NCBI RefSeq assembly: GCF_036488675.1
Contig: NZ_CP133152.1
Coordinates: forward strand, 186,001-250,000
DNA: 64,000 nucleotides
Origin: Sinorhizobium chiapasense
GTDB taxonomy: Bacteria; Pseudomonadota; Alphaproteobacteria; Rhizobiales; Rhizobiaceae
Direction: 5' to 3'
The notes under the pieces are model-generated. The model was not told the DNA's origin and made no database searches. It saw only the letters and a list, made by a program, of their open reading frames with translations. Positions 1-8,214 of this stretch are shown here, piece after piece (the stretch's first letter is position 1; every line of letters begins with the position of its first letter). A program made the translations under genes and the position numbers.

Positions 1-228
1 TTCGACTGGATGAAACCTTGCACAGATATCATGCCCGCCAACATGATCGGTATCGTCACCGACCGGCTGAGCAAGCCATGGAGCGGCCGCGGACCGCTCG
101 ACGAGATGACCTTTTCCACCGCCGCCCGCGTCATGTCCGTTCTGGTAAGACGCCGGCTGAGGCGCTTCGGGCGCGGTTCTATCGAGACTTTCGTCGACCG
201 CTTCAATCAGCCGCTTCACGCCGAGTGA
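1..228 (+). CDS. C-terminal end of an unidentified protein (5' end outside window)
   Basis: The frame is open from base 1 to a TGA ending at 228, so this is the last 75 codons of a gene that begins left of the window. The tail is basic (a VRRRLRRFGRG stretch) and shows no motif that I recognise, so no function is proposed. A strong GC-rich hairpin follows 24 bp after the stop, which agrees with a real gene end. The Met at position 10 is probably internal. Confidence 0.5.
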   Translation, partial: FDWMKPCTDIMPANMIGIVTDRLSKPWSGRGPLDEMTFSTAARVMSVLVRRRLRRFGRGSIETFVDRFNQPLHAE

Positions 229-252
229 CAGCACCGAAGCCGGATTGCGCAG

Positions 253-283
253 ACAGCGCGGCTCTCATGCCGCGCTGTTTCGT
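253..283 (+). terminator. Rho-independent-type hairpin
   Basis: A perfect 10-bp stem (ACAGCGCGGC / GCCGCGCTGT, 253-262 and 269-278) with a six-base loop is followed by a short T-containing tract (TTCGTT). It lies just after the partial gene ending at 228 and before the LacI-type gene. Confidence 0.6.
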
Positions 284-428
284 TGTCTGGCAGTCGGTGT
301 TTGACCAACGCCGACCCGCAGATTGTCGTGTGACAGAGAGTCCTTTCCTTTCATGCCATGCGCCGTAAGATAGCCGGTGAGAGGAGCGCCGGGCCAAGCG
401 AAACTCTCCTCCGTGCCGAACACATGGA

Positions 429-1541
429 ATGGACGGCGGCGAGCGTCGCCGATGGGCCAGATTGAGGCGTGGTGTGGCGTCGTCTAACGACAGCGAAGTC
501 AGGAATCGATCGCGCCGTGGCAGCGGCCGCCCGACGCTCGCGGATGTTGCGGGTCTCGCCGGCGTCGGCAGCATTACCGTTTCCCGAGCGCTGCGCGATC
601 CCGAGCGCGTCTCCCCGGAACTGCGCCAGCGCATCGCCGCGGCCGTCAGCAAGCTGGGTTACGTGCCGAACCCGAGCGCGCGTGCGCTGGCCTCGGCGCG
701 CGCCGATGTCATCGGCGTGCTCGTTCCGTCGCTGACCAACAATGTCTTTTCCGAAGTCTTGCGCGGCATTCACGATGGCCTGGGGGATTGCCCGCTGCAG
801 ATCCAGTTCGGCAACACGCACTACTCCGGTGAGGAGGAGGAGCGGCTGCTGAGGGTCTTCCTCGGCCAGCGTCCGTCGGCGCTGATCGTTTCCGGCATAG
901 ATCAGGGGCCGATGACGCGGCAGATGCTCGAGGAGGCCGGTTGTCCGGTCGTGCAGATCATGGAAATCGGGCCGGATCCGGTCGACATGATGATCGGCTT
1001 TTCCCATCTGGAGGCAGGCAAGGCGGTGGCGCGGCACCTGATCGATGTCGGCTGCAAGCGCATAGGATTTCTCGGCGCCCGCATGGATCCGCGGTCCCGG
1101 CGGCGGCTCGCAGGCTATGAGGCGGTGATGCGCGAAGCCGGCCGCTTCGATGCAGCGCTCGTGACGACAACCATTTCGCCCTCGAGCGTTTCGATGGGGG
1201 TACGCCTTTTTCACAAGGCGCTCGAAAGAACCCCCGACCTCGACGCGGTCATCTGCAACAATGACGACGTGGCGCTCGGCGTCCTCTTCGCCTGCCATCG
1301 CGCAGGCTTGCAGGTTCCGGCTCAAATCAGCATAGCCGGCTTCAACGATCTCGAAATGATGGAGGTGGCGTCACCTTCTGTCACCAGCGTGCGGACCCCC
1401 CGATACGAGATCGGACGGCGCGCCATCGCCATGGCGCGGGCCGCTATTGCCGGCGAGCGGCCGCGGCGGACCGTCGTAGATCTCGGCTTCGAGCTGAAGA
1501 TTCGCGAGAGCACGACGCGCGCAGCGATACCAGCGATCTGA
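429..1541 (+). CDS. LacI/GalR-family transcriptional regulator
   Basis: DNA-binding regulator, probably sugar-responsive, of the ABC transporter that follows. The LacI-type helix-turn-helix (RPTLADVAGLAGVGSITVSR) starts near residue 34. A periplasmic-binding-protein-like ligand domain follows (VIGVLVPSLTNNVFSEVLRG onward), ending with the typical late motif ISIAGFNDLEMM. Total length of 370 residues is slightly above the family norm because of a roughly 30-residue basic leader. GTG at 474, preceded by GAGG at 464-467, is a credible alternative start and would give 355 residues. A perfect LacI-type palindrome lies 40 bp after the stop, suggesting that the protein controls the downstream operon. 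The ligand cannot be predicted. Confidence 0.88.
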   Translation: MDGGERRRWARLRRGVASSNDSEVRNRSRRGSGRPTLADVAGLAGVGSITVSRALRDPERVSPELRQRIAAAVSKLGYVPNPSARALASARADVIGVLVPSLTNNVFSEVLRGIHDGLGDCPLQIQFGNTHYSGEEEERLLRVFLGQRPSALIVSGIDQGPMTRQMLEEAGCPVVQIMEIGPDPVDMMIGFSHLEAGKAVARHLIDVGCKRIGFLGARMDPRSRRRLAGYEAVMREAGRFDAALVTTTISPSSVSMGVRLFHKALERTPDLDAVICNNDDVALGVLFACHRAGLQVPAQISIAGFNDLEMMEVASPSVTSVRTPRYEIGRRAIAMARAAIAGERPRRTVVDLGFELKIRESTTRAAIPAI

Positions 1542-1581
1542 CCGCGGCCCAGCCAGAATGCGGCTGCTTTACAATGCCCGT

Positions 1582-1595
1582 TGGTAGCGCTACCA
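1582..1595. promoter_or_regulatory. LacI-family operator palindrome
   Basis: TGGTAGCGCTACCA is a perfect 14-bp palindrome with the central CG pair typical of LacI/GalR operators. It lies between the regulator stop (1541) and the binding-protein start (1974). Binding by the adjacent regulator is inferred. Confidence 0.7.
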
Positions 1596-1732
1596 TCCCT
1601 GCTTGTGACGTTTCGGGAGGAGACCTGTCTGACGTCACCGGACTCGCGTATCGACATGTCGTGCCGGATTGGCAACGAGCGCAGGCGCTGCCTGCGGCGA
1701 GTGCTCGACGTCTGGAGCCTAGTGCGTTCCAC

Positions 1733-1832
1733 TGCATGTTTCCGTAAATCGGAACCGATTTAAGGATAAAAATATGCAGCAATTCAAAGTGCAACAGCGT
1801 CCTTTGCGCGTCTGCCGAGACGCGCGGCGCTG
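1733..1832 (+). repeat. RIME-like palindromic repeat (family I)
   Basis: This copy holds both family palindromes: a CGTAAATCGG..CCGATTTAAGG arm pair flanked by GCATGTT, and GCGTCCTTTGCGCGTCTG followed by GAGACGCGCGGCGC. It sits in the 432-bp gap between the lacI-type gene and the transporter. The rest of that gap contains the operator palindrome and nothing else recognised. Confidence 0.75.
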
Positions 1833-1973
1833 GAGTGGACGCACAAGGACGCTCGAGCACAATAATTCTAGTGCATCTGTCCGCTTACGTGATCCAACCC
1901 AAAGCGGGATGTTCTAGCGGCCCCCTGTTTCGATACCCTGTCCCGTCATAACCACAAAATGGGAGGGAATTCG

Positions 1974-3098
1974 ATGACCAGAACATTCGTCAGCGGCATT
2001 CTCACGGCCGCTGCGCTCACGCTTCTATCGACGACAGCATACGCCGAACCCGAAATCGTCAGCGGGCCGGCGGCCGAGCCGGATTGTTTCGTGCCCTGGA
2101 CGGCTGAAACGAAGTTCTTCAAGTTCCCGAAGAAGGACGGTCCCTATCGGATCGCGCTCGCCAACGGCTTCATCGCCAATACATGGCGCATCCAGATGAT
2201 CCAGACGGCCAAGGCCTACGCCGCGCAGCCGGACGTCGCGGCGAAGCTCAAGGAATTCAAGGTCGTTTCCACCGGCGAGGACGTGCCGGCGCAGATATCG
2301 GCGATCAACAACTTCATCGATTCCGGCTATGACGCGATCATCGTCAACGCCCAGAACCCGACCGCCTTCGGCCCCGTCATCAAGCGCGCCAAGGAATCCG
2401 GCGTGGTCCTGGTCGCCTTCGACAACATTCTCGACACCGAGGATGCCATCAACGTCAACGTCGACCAGAAGGGCCTCGGCGTGCTCTGGGCGAACTGGCT
2501 TGCCAAGCATCTTCCGGACGGCGGCAAGATCCTCGAGGTGCGCGGCGTCGCCGGCACGTCGGTCGATACCGACCGCCACAACGGCATCCACGAAACTTTT
2601 GCGTCGACCGGCGAGAAATGGGACGTCGTCGAAGTGATCGGCAAGTGGGACGACCCGACGGCGCAGAAGGCGACCGCCGATGCGATTGCCGTGCACAAGA
2701 CGTTTGACGGCATCACCGCACAGGGCGGCGACACCGGTGTCGTGCAGGCGATGATCGACGCCGGCCATCCCTTCGTTCCGTTCGGCGGCGAGACGGAAAA
2801 CGGTTTCCGCAAGTTCTGCGCCAAGCATGCCGGCGAGGGGCTGAAGTGCTCGTCGGCCGGCACCGGCCCGGCTCAGGTCGCCGTCGCCATCAAGACGGCG
2901 ATCGCGGCACTCGAGGGACAGGTGGTGCCGCAATCGATCAAGCTGCCGCTGGCGATCGTCGAGGATCCGAACTTCAAGGAGGGCCAGGACTTCTACCCCG
3001 ACCAGTCGGACAATTTCTTCGTCGGCAACGCCTTCCCGACCTGCGGCATCAACTTTACCGCCCAGGAGATCATGGGGCAGACGAAGGAAAACCAATAG
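1974..3098 (+). CDS. Sugar ABC transporter substrate-binding protein
   Basis: Periplasmic solute receptor of a CUT2-type (ribose/xylose-like) importer, 374 residues. The signal peptide MTRTFVSGILTAAALTLLSTTAYA is followed by a type I periplasmic binding fold of the peripla_BP_4 kind, with IALANGFIANTWRIQMI in the first lobe and DGITAQGGDTGVVQAMIDAG in the second. ATG 1974 is chosen because GGGAGG lies just upstream and the signal peptide begins there; an in-frame ATG at 1959 precedes the ribosome site. It heads the order binding protein, ATPase, permease, permease. The sugar is not predictable. Confidence 0.9.
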   Translation: MTRTFVSGILTAAALTLLSTTAYAEPEIVSGPAAEPDCFVPWTAETKFFKFPKKDGPYRIALANGFIANTWRIQMIQTAKAYAAQPDVAAKLKEFKVVSTGEDVPAQISAINNFIDSGYDAIIVNAQNPTAFGPVIKRAKESGVVLVAFDNILDTEDAINVNVDQKGLGVLWANWLAKHLPDGGKILEVRGVAGTSVDTDRHNGIHETFASTGEKWDVVEVIGKWDDPTAQKATADAIAVHKTFDGITAQGGDTGVVQAMIDAGHPFVPFGGETENGFRKFCAKHAGEGLKCSSAGTGPAQVAVAIKTAIAALEGQVVPQSIKLPLAIVEDPNFKEGQDFYPDQSDNFFVGNAFPTCGINFTAQEIMGQTKENQ

Positions 3099-3168
3099 AG
3101 GCCCTTCCTGATCCGCATGTCGCGCTCAGGCGCGGCATGCGCGAAAATTGCGGCAGCCGAGGCGACGG

Positions 3169-4719
3169 ATGACAACGGCAGAGATACAGGCGACGTCCCC
3201 GCTCTTCCGGATGGAAGGTGTGTCCAAGCGTTATGGCGGGGTGCGCGCCCTGGAAAATGCCAAGCTCGACGTCGAATCGGGCCACATCCACGCGATCCTC
3301 GGCGAGAATGGTGCGGGCAAGTCGACGTTGATCAAGATCATCGCAGGCGTGGTCGCGCCCGACGAGGGGCGGATGCTGCTCGATGGGCGCGACATCACCT
3401 TCCGTTCGCCGGCTGCAGCCTCGGCCGCGGGCATCGCCTGTGTCTTCCAGGAACTGTCCCTGATCCCCGACCTTAGCGTCGCCGACAATATCGCCATCGC
3501 CGATCCGCCGCGCCGCTTCGGCCTGATCGACCGACGGGCCCAGCGGGTGATCGCGGAAGAGGCGCTGGCGCGGGCGGGCGCCGAAGACATTCACCCGCGC
3601 GCAGCGGTGAAGGACCTGCCGCTGTCGCGCCGGCAGATGGTCGAGATCGCCAAGGCGTTGGCGTCAAAGCCACGCATCCTGATCCTCGACGAAGCGACTT
3701 CGGCGCTGACTGCCGGCGATGTCGCCAAGGTGTTTGCGGTGCTGAAGCGCCTGCGTTCCGAGGGTCTGGCGCTCCTCTATATCTCACACCGCATGCATGA
3801 AATCGCCGAACTCGCCGACACCTGCACCGTGTTCCGCAACGGCCGCAATGTCGCGAGCTTCCGCGCCGGCACCCGCAGCAACAGCGAAGTCGTCGAAATG
3901 ATGATCGGGCGCGAATACAGCAACGTCTTTCCGCCGAAGCCGCCACGTGCGGCCACCGCCAAGCCTCCCCGCCTCGAATGCCGGAACCTCGGCTGGGCGG
4001 ACCGGCTCCGCGATATTTCGCTCTCGGTCGCCGAAGGGGAGGTCGTCGGCCTGGGCGGGCTGGACGGCCAGGGCCAACGCGACCTGCTGCTTGCTCTCTT
4101 CGGCGTATTGCGCGGGACCACGGGCTCGGTGCTCATCGACGGCGCGCCGATGACGATCGCCAGCCCCGCGGTCGCCCGCGCCTCGCGCAGCGCCATGGCG
4201 CTCATTCCGGAAGACCGCAAGACCGAGGGGCTGATGCTGCCGATGACCGTGAGGGAGAACCTCTCCTTCGCGGCACTCGACCATGTTTCGCGCGGCGGCA
4301 TCATCGACCGCACCGCCGAAGAGCAGCTGATCGACGAGATGCTGCGGCTGCTTGCGATCAAGACCGCCGGGCTCGACATCCCGGTGGGCGCCCTATCGGG
4401 CGGAAACCAGCAGAAGGTGGTCATTGCCAAGTGGCTGATGCGAAAGCCGAGGATCGTTCTGCTCAACGATCCGACACGCGGTATCGACGTCGGCACGAAG
4501 CAGGAGATGTACCAGCTTCTGCGCCGACTGGCCGACGCCGGGGCGGCGATCCTTTTCTATTCGACCGACTATGACGAACTGATCGGCTGCTGCGACCGCG
4601 TCCTCGTTCTCTATGACGGCCGCATCGTGCGCGAGCTTGAAGGCCGGGATATCACCGAGCACGCGCTGATCGCGAGCGCTCTCAATGTCGACGGCGGCCG
4701 GAAGGGAACGGCGGCATGA
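3169..4719 (+). CDS. Sugar ABC transporter ATP-binding protein (tandem NBD)
   Basis: Cytoplasmic energising subunit with two fused ATPase domains (516 residues), as in RbsA/XylG. Domain 1 has Walker A GENGAGKST, signature LPLSRRQMVEIAKAL and Walker B ILILDEATSAL. Domain 2 has the degenerate Walker A GGLDGQGQRD usual in this family, signature LSGGNQQKVVIAKWL and a Walker B-like IVLLNDPTRGID. ATG 3169 follows a GAGGCG site and fits the family N-terminus; an in-frame ATG at 3148 is possible. The 3' end overlaps the next gene by ATGA. Confidence 0.92.
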   Translation: MTTAEIQATSPLFRMEGVSKRYGGVRALENAKLDVESGHIHAILGENGAGKSTLIKIIAGVVAPDEGRMLLDGRDITFRSPAAASAAGIACVFQELSLIPDLSVADNIAIADPPRRFGLIDRRAQRVIAEEALARAGAEDIHPRAAVKDLPLSRRQMVEIAKALASKPRILILDEATSALTAGDVAKVFAVLKRLRSEGLALLYISHRMHEIAELADTCTVFRNGRNVASFRAGTRSNSEVVEMMIGREYSNVFPPKPPRAATAKPPRLECRNLGWADRLRDISLSVAEGEVVGLGGLDGQGQRDLLLALFGVLRGTTGSVLIDGAPMTIASPAVARASRSAMALIPEDRKTEGLMLPMTVRENLSFAALDHVSRGGIIDRTAEEQLIDEMLRLLAIKTAGLDIPVGALSGGNQQKVVIAKWLMRKPRIVLLNDPTRGIDVGTKQEMYQLLRRLADAGAAILFYSTDYDELIGCCDRVLVLYDGRIVRELEGRDITEHALIASALNVDGGRKGTAA

Positions 4720-5696
4720 GCGAGTGGCGCTACTGGCTGAACGAGCAACGCGGGACGCTGATGGGGCTCGCAATCTTTCTCCTGATGTTTGCCGTCTACA
4801 TTGCGAACCATCCGGCCGGGCTGACCGCCAATGTGGCTCAGACCGCCGCCAACAAGGGGGTGCTGTTCGCCTTCGTCGCCATGGCTCAGGCGCTTGTGGT
4901 GATCACCGCGGGAATCGACCTGTCGGTCGGGATGATTTTCATCCTGACCAATTGCCTGGCATCCTGGATCGTCGTCGGCGAGCCGCTGCCAACCGCATTG
5001 GGTGTCGTTGCCGTCCTCGCGGCGGGCATGGCCTGCGGCGCCATCAACGGGCTCCTGGTGATCTATGGGCGACTGCAGCCGATCGTAGCGACGATCGCGA
5101 CGGGCGCGGTTTATTTCGGCCTGGCGCTGCTGCTGAGACCCTTTCCCGGTGGCTCCGTCAACGAGGACCTCGCGGATGCGCTGACCGGTCGCCTCTTCGG
5201 CGTGATTCCATCGAGCCTGGTGGCGCTGGCGGCGGCGGTCGTCCTTGTTTGGCTGCCCTTCCGGCGATCGAGGCTCGGCAGCGCCGCCTATGCGGCCGGC
5301 TCATCAGAGCAGGCGGCCTTCATGTCCGGCGTGCCGATCCGGCGCGGCCAGTTTGCAGCCTATACGCTCGCCGGACTGCTCGCCGCGATGGGCGGCCTGT
5401 TCCTGACCTTCTTCACCTATACCGGCGAGGCGGCCTATGCCAGCGGCAGCGGTTATACGCTCTGGTCGATCGCGGCGGTCGTGCTTGGCGGAGTGTCGCT
5501 CTATGGCGGCCGCGGCAGCGCCGTCGGCGCGATCTTCGGTGCCTTCGCCGCCCGCACGACCGGTGATATGCTGTTCGTCTTCGACGTCGATCCGCTGTGG
5601 CAGCCGTTGCTCCAGGGCGTTGTCCTGATGATCGCGGTCAGTATTGGCTCGCTGGCTTTGTTGCGGGTGCGCAACCGTCTGGACTGGTTCCAATGA
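4716..5696 (+). CDS. Sugar ABC transporter permease 1 (BPD_transp_2)
   Basis: Inner-membrane permease of the same importer, 326 residues and strongly hydrophobic with about eight to ten predicted membrane segments. The RbsC-type features are VVITAGIDLSVGMIF near the start and GSGYTLWSIAAVVLGGVSLYGGRGS near the end. It overlaps the ATPase stop by four bases (ATGA), indicating translational coupling. Two unlike permeases suggest a heterodimeric channel. Confidence 0.92.
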   Translation: MSEWRYWLNEQRGTLMGLAIFLLMFAVYIANHPAGLTANVAQTAANKGVLFAFVAMAQALVVITAGIDLSVGMIFILTNCLASWIVVGEPLPTALGVVAVLAAGMACGAINGLLVIYGRLQPIVATIATGAVYFGLALLLRPFPGGSVNEDLADALTGRLFGVIPSSLVALAAAVVLVWLPFRRSRLGSAAYAAGSSEQAAFMSGVPIRRGQFAAYTLAGLLAAMGGLFLTFFTYTGEAAYASGSGYTLWSIAAVVLGGVSLYGGRGSAVGAIFGAFAARTTGDMLFVFDVDPLWQPLLQGVVLMIAVSIGSLALLRVRNRLDWFQ

Positions 5697-6685
5697 GCGA
5701 CACATCCGAGGACCGCATCTCGATCAGGACCCGCCTGCCGGCATTCCTCCGGCGCGCCGATCCGGCCGTTGTCACCGCCTTTGGCTGCATCCTGCTGCTG
5801 CTCTTTCTGAGCAGCCTCTATTCCAGCAATTTCCTGTCGCTCAACTATCTCCTGCAACAACTCAAGGTCGCTTCATTCCTCGGGGTCGTGGCCGCCGGCG
5901 TCATGGTGGTGATTCTCCTCGGCCACATCGATCTTTCCGTTCCCTGGGTGATGACGACCGGCGCGATGATGGCCTGTGCCGCCGCCAGCTTCGGAGCCAT
6001 GGGACCGGTGATCGCCATTCCTTTCGGGATCCTCTGCGGCGCGGCCTTCGGCCTGCTGAATGGCTTTGGCGTCGCCTATCTGCGCATCCCGTCGATGATC
6101 GTCACGCTTGCGAGCAATGTCGTCGCGCAAGGATTGATGGTCGTCTATACCGGCGGCTTCTCGCCGCAGGACTCCGCGCCGCCGGCGGTGCGCTGGCTCG
6201 CGACCGGCTTCGTGGTTCCAGGTCTGCCGAACGCCATCCTCGTCTGGATCGCGATCAGCGCCGTGATGGTGTTCCTATTCACGCGCACCTCCTTCGGCAG
6301 GGCGGTTTACGGGATCGGCAACAGCGAGCGCGCGGCCTATCTTTCGGGGGTCGACACGCGGCGCATCGTCATGATCGCCTTCGCGATTTCGGGCGCGCTC
6401 AGCGCCTTCGGCGGCGTGCTGCTCGCCGGCTACTCCTCGAAGGCGGCGCAGGCGATGGGCGACGCCTATCTGCTGCCGGCAATCGCCGCCGTCGTGCTCG
6501 GCGGCACCTCGATCCTTGGCGGGCGCGGCTCCTATCTGGGCACGGTCGCCGGCGTCATCCTGATCACGCTGCTGCAATCGATCCTATCGGTGATGCAGAT
6601 GCCGGAAGCGGGCCGCCAGATCGTCTACGGCGTCGTCATCATCGTCATGCTGCTCCTCTACGGCCGCACGCCGCCGAACCGGTGA
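5693..6685 (+). CDS. Sugar ABC transporter permease 2 (BPD_transp_2)
   Basis: Second permease, 330 residues, with the family landmarks VILLGHIDLSVPWVMT and LLPAIAAVVLGGTSILGGRGS. The start at 5693 overlaps the previous stop (ATGA). The open frame extends upstream to 5597, but that part lies inside permease 1 and is not hydrophobic. It is the last gene of the transporter operon; a family II repeat follows. Confidence 0.9.
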   Translation: MSDTSEDRISIRTRLPAFLRRADPAVVTAFGCILLLLFLSSLYSSNFLSLNYLLQQLKVASFLGVVAAGVMVVILLGHIDLSVPWVMTTGAMMACAAASFGAMGPVIAIPFGILCGAAFGLLNGFGVAYLRIPSMIVTLASNVVAQGLMVVYTGGFSPQDSAPPAVRWLATGFVVPGLPNAILVWIAISAVMVFLFTRTSFGRAVYGIGNSERAAYLSGVDTRRIVMIAFAISGALSAFGGVLLAGYSSKAAQAMGDAYLLPAIAAVVLGGTSILGGRGSYLGTVAGVILITLLQSILSVMQMPEAGRQIVYGVVIIVMLLLYGRTPPNR

Positions 6686-6692
6686 AGCAAGC

Positions 6693-6745
6693 GCAAGTCC
6701 AGGAAAAGTGTGAAGCGGTTTTCCTGGAATTGCGTGATCTAATGG
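6693..6745. repeat. Short family II palindromic repeat
   Basis: Arms GTCCAGGAAAAGTGTGAAGC and GGTTTTCCTGGAATTGCG belong to the same family as the copies at 31825, 37325, 54370 and 24384. It lies directly after the transporter operon. Confidence 0.6.
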
Positions 6746-6852
6746 CATTTCCCGAAATGGCTTGACGCGAATCAGAGGATGAATCACCTTCTAACGGAAT
6801 AGATCGCATATTCCGCATTTCAGCGTAGCTCAGTGACCGGTCTGTAAGGAGA

Positions 6853-6880
6853 TATTGCGGGCGCATTTGCGCCGCCGCAA
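6853..6880. promoter_or_regulatory. Imperfect inverted repeat upstream of repA
   Basis: TTGCGGGCGC and GCGCCGCCGCAA form an imperfect GC-rich palindrome about 55-80 bp before the repA start. repABC operons are usually autoregulated by RepA/RepB at such a position. The role here is inferred. Confidence 0.35.
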
Positions 6881-6933
6881 GACGGACACTGTTGATCGCC
6901 GCCGCAAATGCGATGCGAAACGCGAGAGGGTAT

Positions 6934-8211
6934 ATGGGAATGGACATGGCGGGATCGATGGCGGTGGTCGGGGAAGCGGTGGGCTTGAGCGGAACGGGCG
7001 ACCGGCGGCCTGCGGACGAGGCGATCGCGGCGGACGCGCGGGCACTGTCGGAGCAGCTCAAGGCGATGCGCGAACGCTTGTTCCCGCCAACGGCGATGAA
7101 GACGCTGCGGAGCTTCACCTCGGGCGAGGCCGCCCGGCTGATCGGCGTCTCGGACGGCTATCTTCGGCAGCTGTCGCTGGCGGGCGAGGGGCCTCAGCCC
7201 GACACCGGGTCCGGCGGGCGGCGCTCCTATTCGCTTTTCGACATCAATGCGCTTCGCCGCCACCTCGCGGACCAGGCATTCGCCAAGGGCAATGCCGCGA
7301 AGGCGCGCAGCTACCTGAAATGGCGCGATGACGTGAACGGCGAGCACCTGCAGGTCATCTCCGTCACCAACTTCAAGGGCGGCTCCGGCAAGACGACCTC
7401 GTCGGTGCATTTGGCCCAGTATCTCGCCATGACCGGCCATCGGGTGCTCGCGGTCGATCTCGACCCGCAGGCCTCGCTTTCGGCGCTGTTCGGCTATCAG
7501 CCGGAACTGGACCTCACCGGCAACGACACGCTTTACGGCGCTATCCGCTACGATGCCGAGGCCCGGCAGCTCAAGGACATCATCCGCAAGACCTATTTCG
7601 ACGGGCTCGATCTGGTGCCCGGCAATCTCGAACTGCAGGAGTTCGAGCATACGACGCCGCAGGCGCTGAGCGCCCGCCAGAGCGGCGCGGATGCCGGCCC
7701 GCTGTTCTTCGCGCGCGTGCAGGCGGCGCTTGCGAGTGTTGCCGACGACTACGATGTCGTCGTCATCGATTGCCCGCCGCAGCTTGGCTATCTGACGCTT
7801 TCGGCGCTCTGCGCCTCGACCTCGGTGATCGTGACGGTGCATCCGCAGATGCTCGACGTCGCCTCGATGAACCAGTTCCTCTACATGACCTCCGACCTGC
7901 TCGGCGTCGTGCGCGAAGCCGGCGGCGAACTCAATTTCGATTTCCTGCGCTATCTCGTCACCCGCTTCGAGCCCAATGACGGGCCGCAGGCGCAGATCGT
8001 CGGCTTCATGCGCTCGCTCTTCGGCGATCGCGTGCTGACCTCGGCCATGGTGAAATCGACGGCGATCTCGGACGCTGGGCTGACGAAACAGACGCTCTAC
8101 GAGGTCGGCCGGGAGAACTTCACCCGCGCGACCTACGACCGGGCGATCGAGTCGCTGAACGCCGTCAACGGCGAAGTCGAGGCTCTCATTCATGCGGCGT
8201 GGGGGCGCTAG
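6934..8211 (+). CDS. repA: RepA-type plasmid partitioning ATPase (ParA family)
   Basis: ParA-like ATPase (425 residues) that in repABC replicons segregates DNA together with RepB and represses the operon. An N-terminal MerR-like helix-turn-helix (TSGEAARLIGVSDGYLRQLS, then a GGRRSYSLFDINALRR wing) precedes the deviant Walker A KGGSGKTT, the DLDPQASLSALFGY motif and Walker B-region VVVIDCPPQLGYLT. ATG 6934 is chosen for the GAGAGGG site six bases upstream; TTG 6892 would add 14 residues. repB follows after three bases. No repC follows, which is unusual. Confidence 0.92.
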   Translation: MGMDMAGSMAVVGEAVGLSGTGDRRPADEAIAADARALSEQLKAMRERLFPPTAMKTLRSFTSGEAARLIGVSDGYLRQLSLAGEGPQPDTGSGGRRSYSLFDINALRRHLADQAFAKGNAAKARSYLKWRDDVNGEHLQVISVTNFKGGSGKTTSSVHLAQYLAMTGHRVLAVDLDPQASLSALFGYQPELDLTGNDTLYGAIRYDAEARQLKDIIRKTYFDGLDLVPGNLELQEFEHTTPQALSARQSGADAGPLFFARVQAALASVADDYDVVVIDCPPQLGYLTLSALCASTSVIVTVHPQMLDVASMNQFLYMTSDLLGVVREAGGELNFDFLRYLVTRFEPNDGPQAQIVGFMRSLFGDRVLTSAMVKSTAISDAGLTKQTLYEVGRENFTRATYDRAIESLNAVNGEVEALIHAAWGR

Positions 8212-8214
8212 GAC

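Noticed and set aside
351..1325. Minus-strand frame of 324 codons opposite the LacI-type gene
   Set aside because: The LacI fold is intact on the plus strand; the minus-strand product is Arg/His-rich without motifs.
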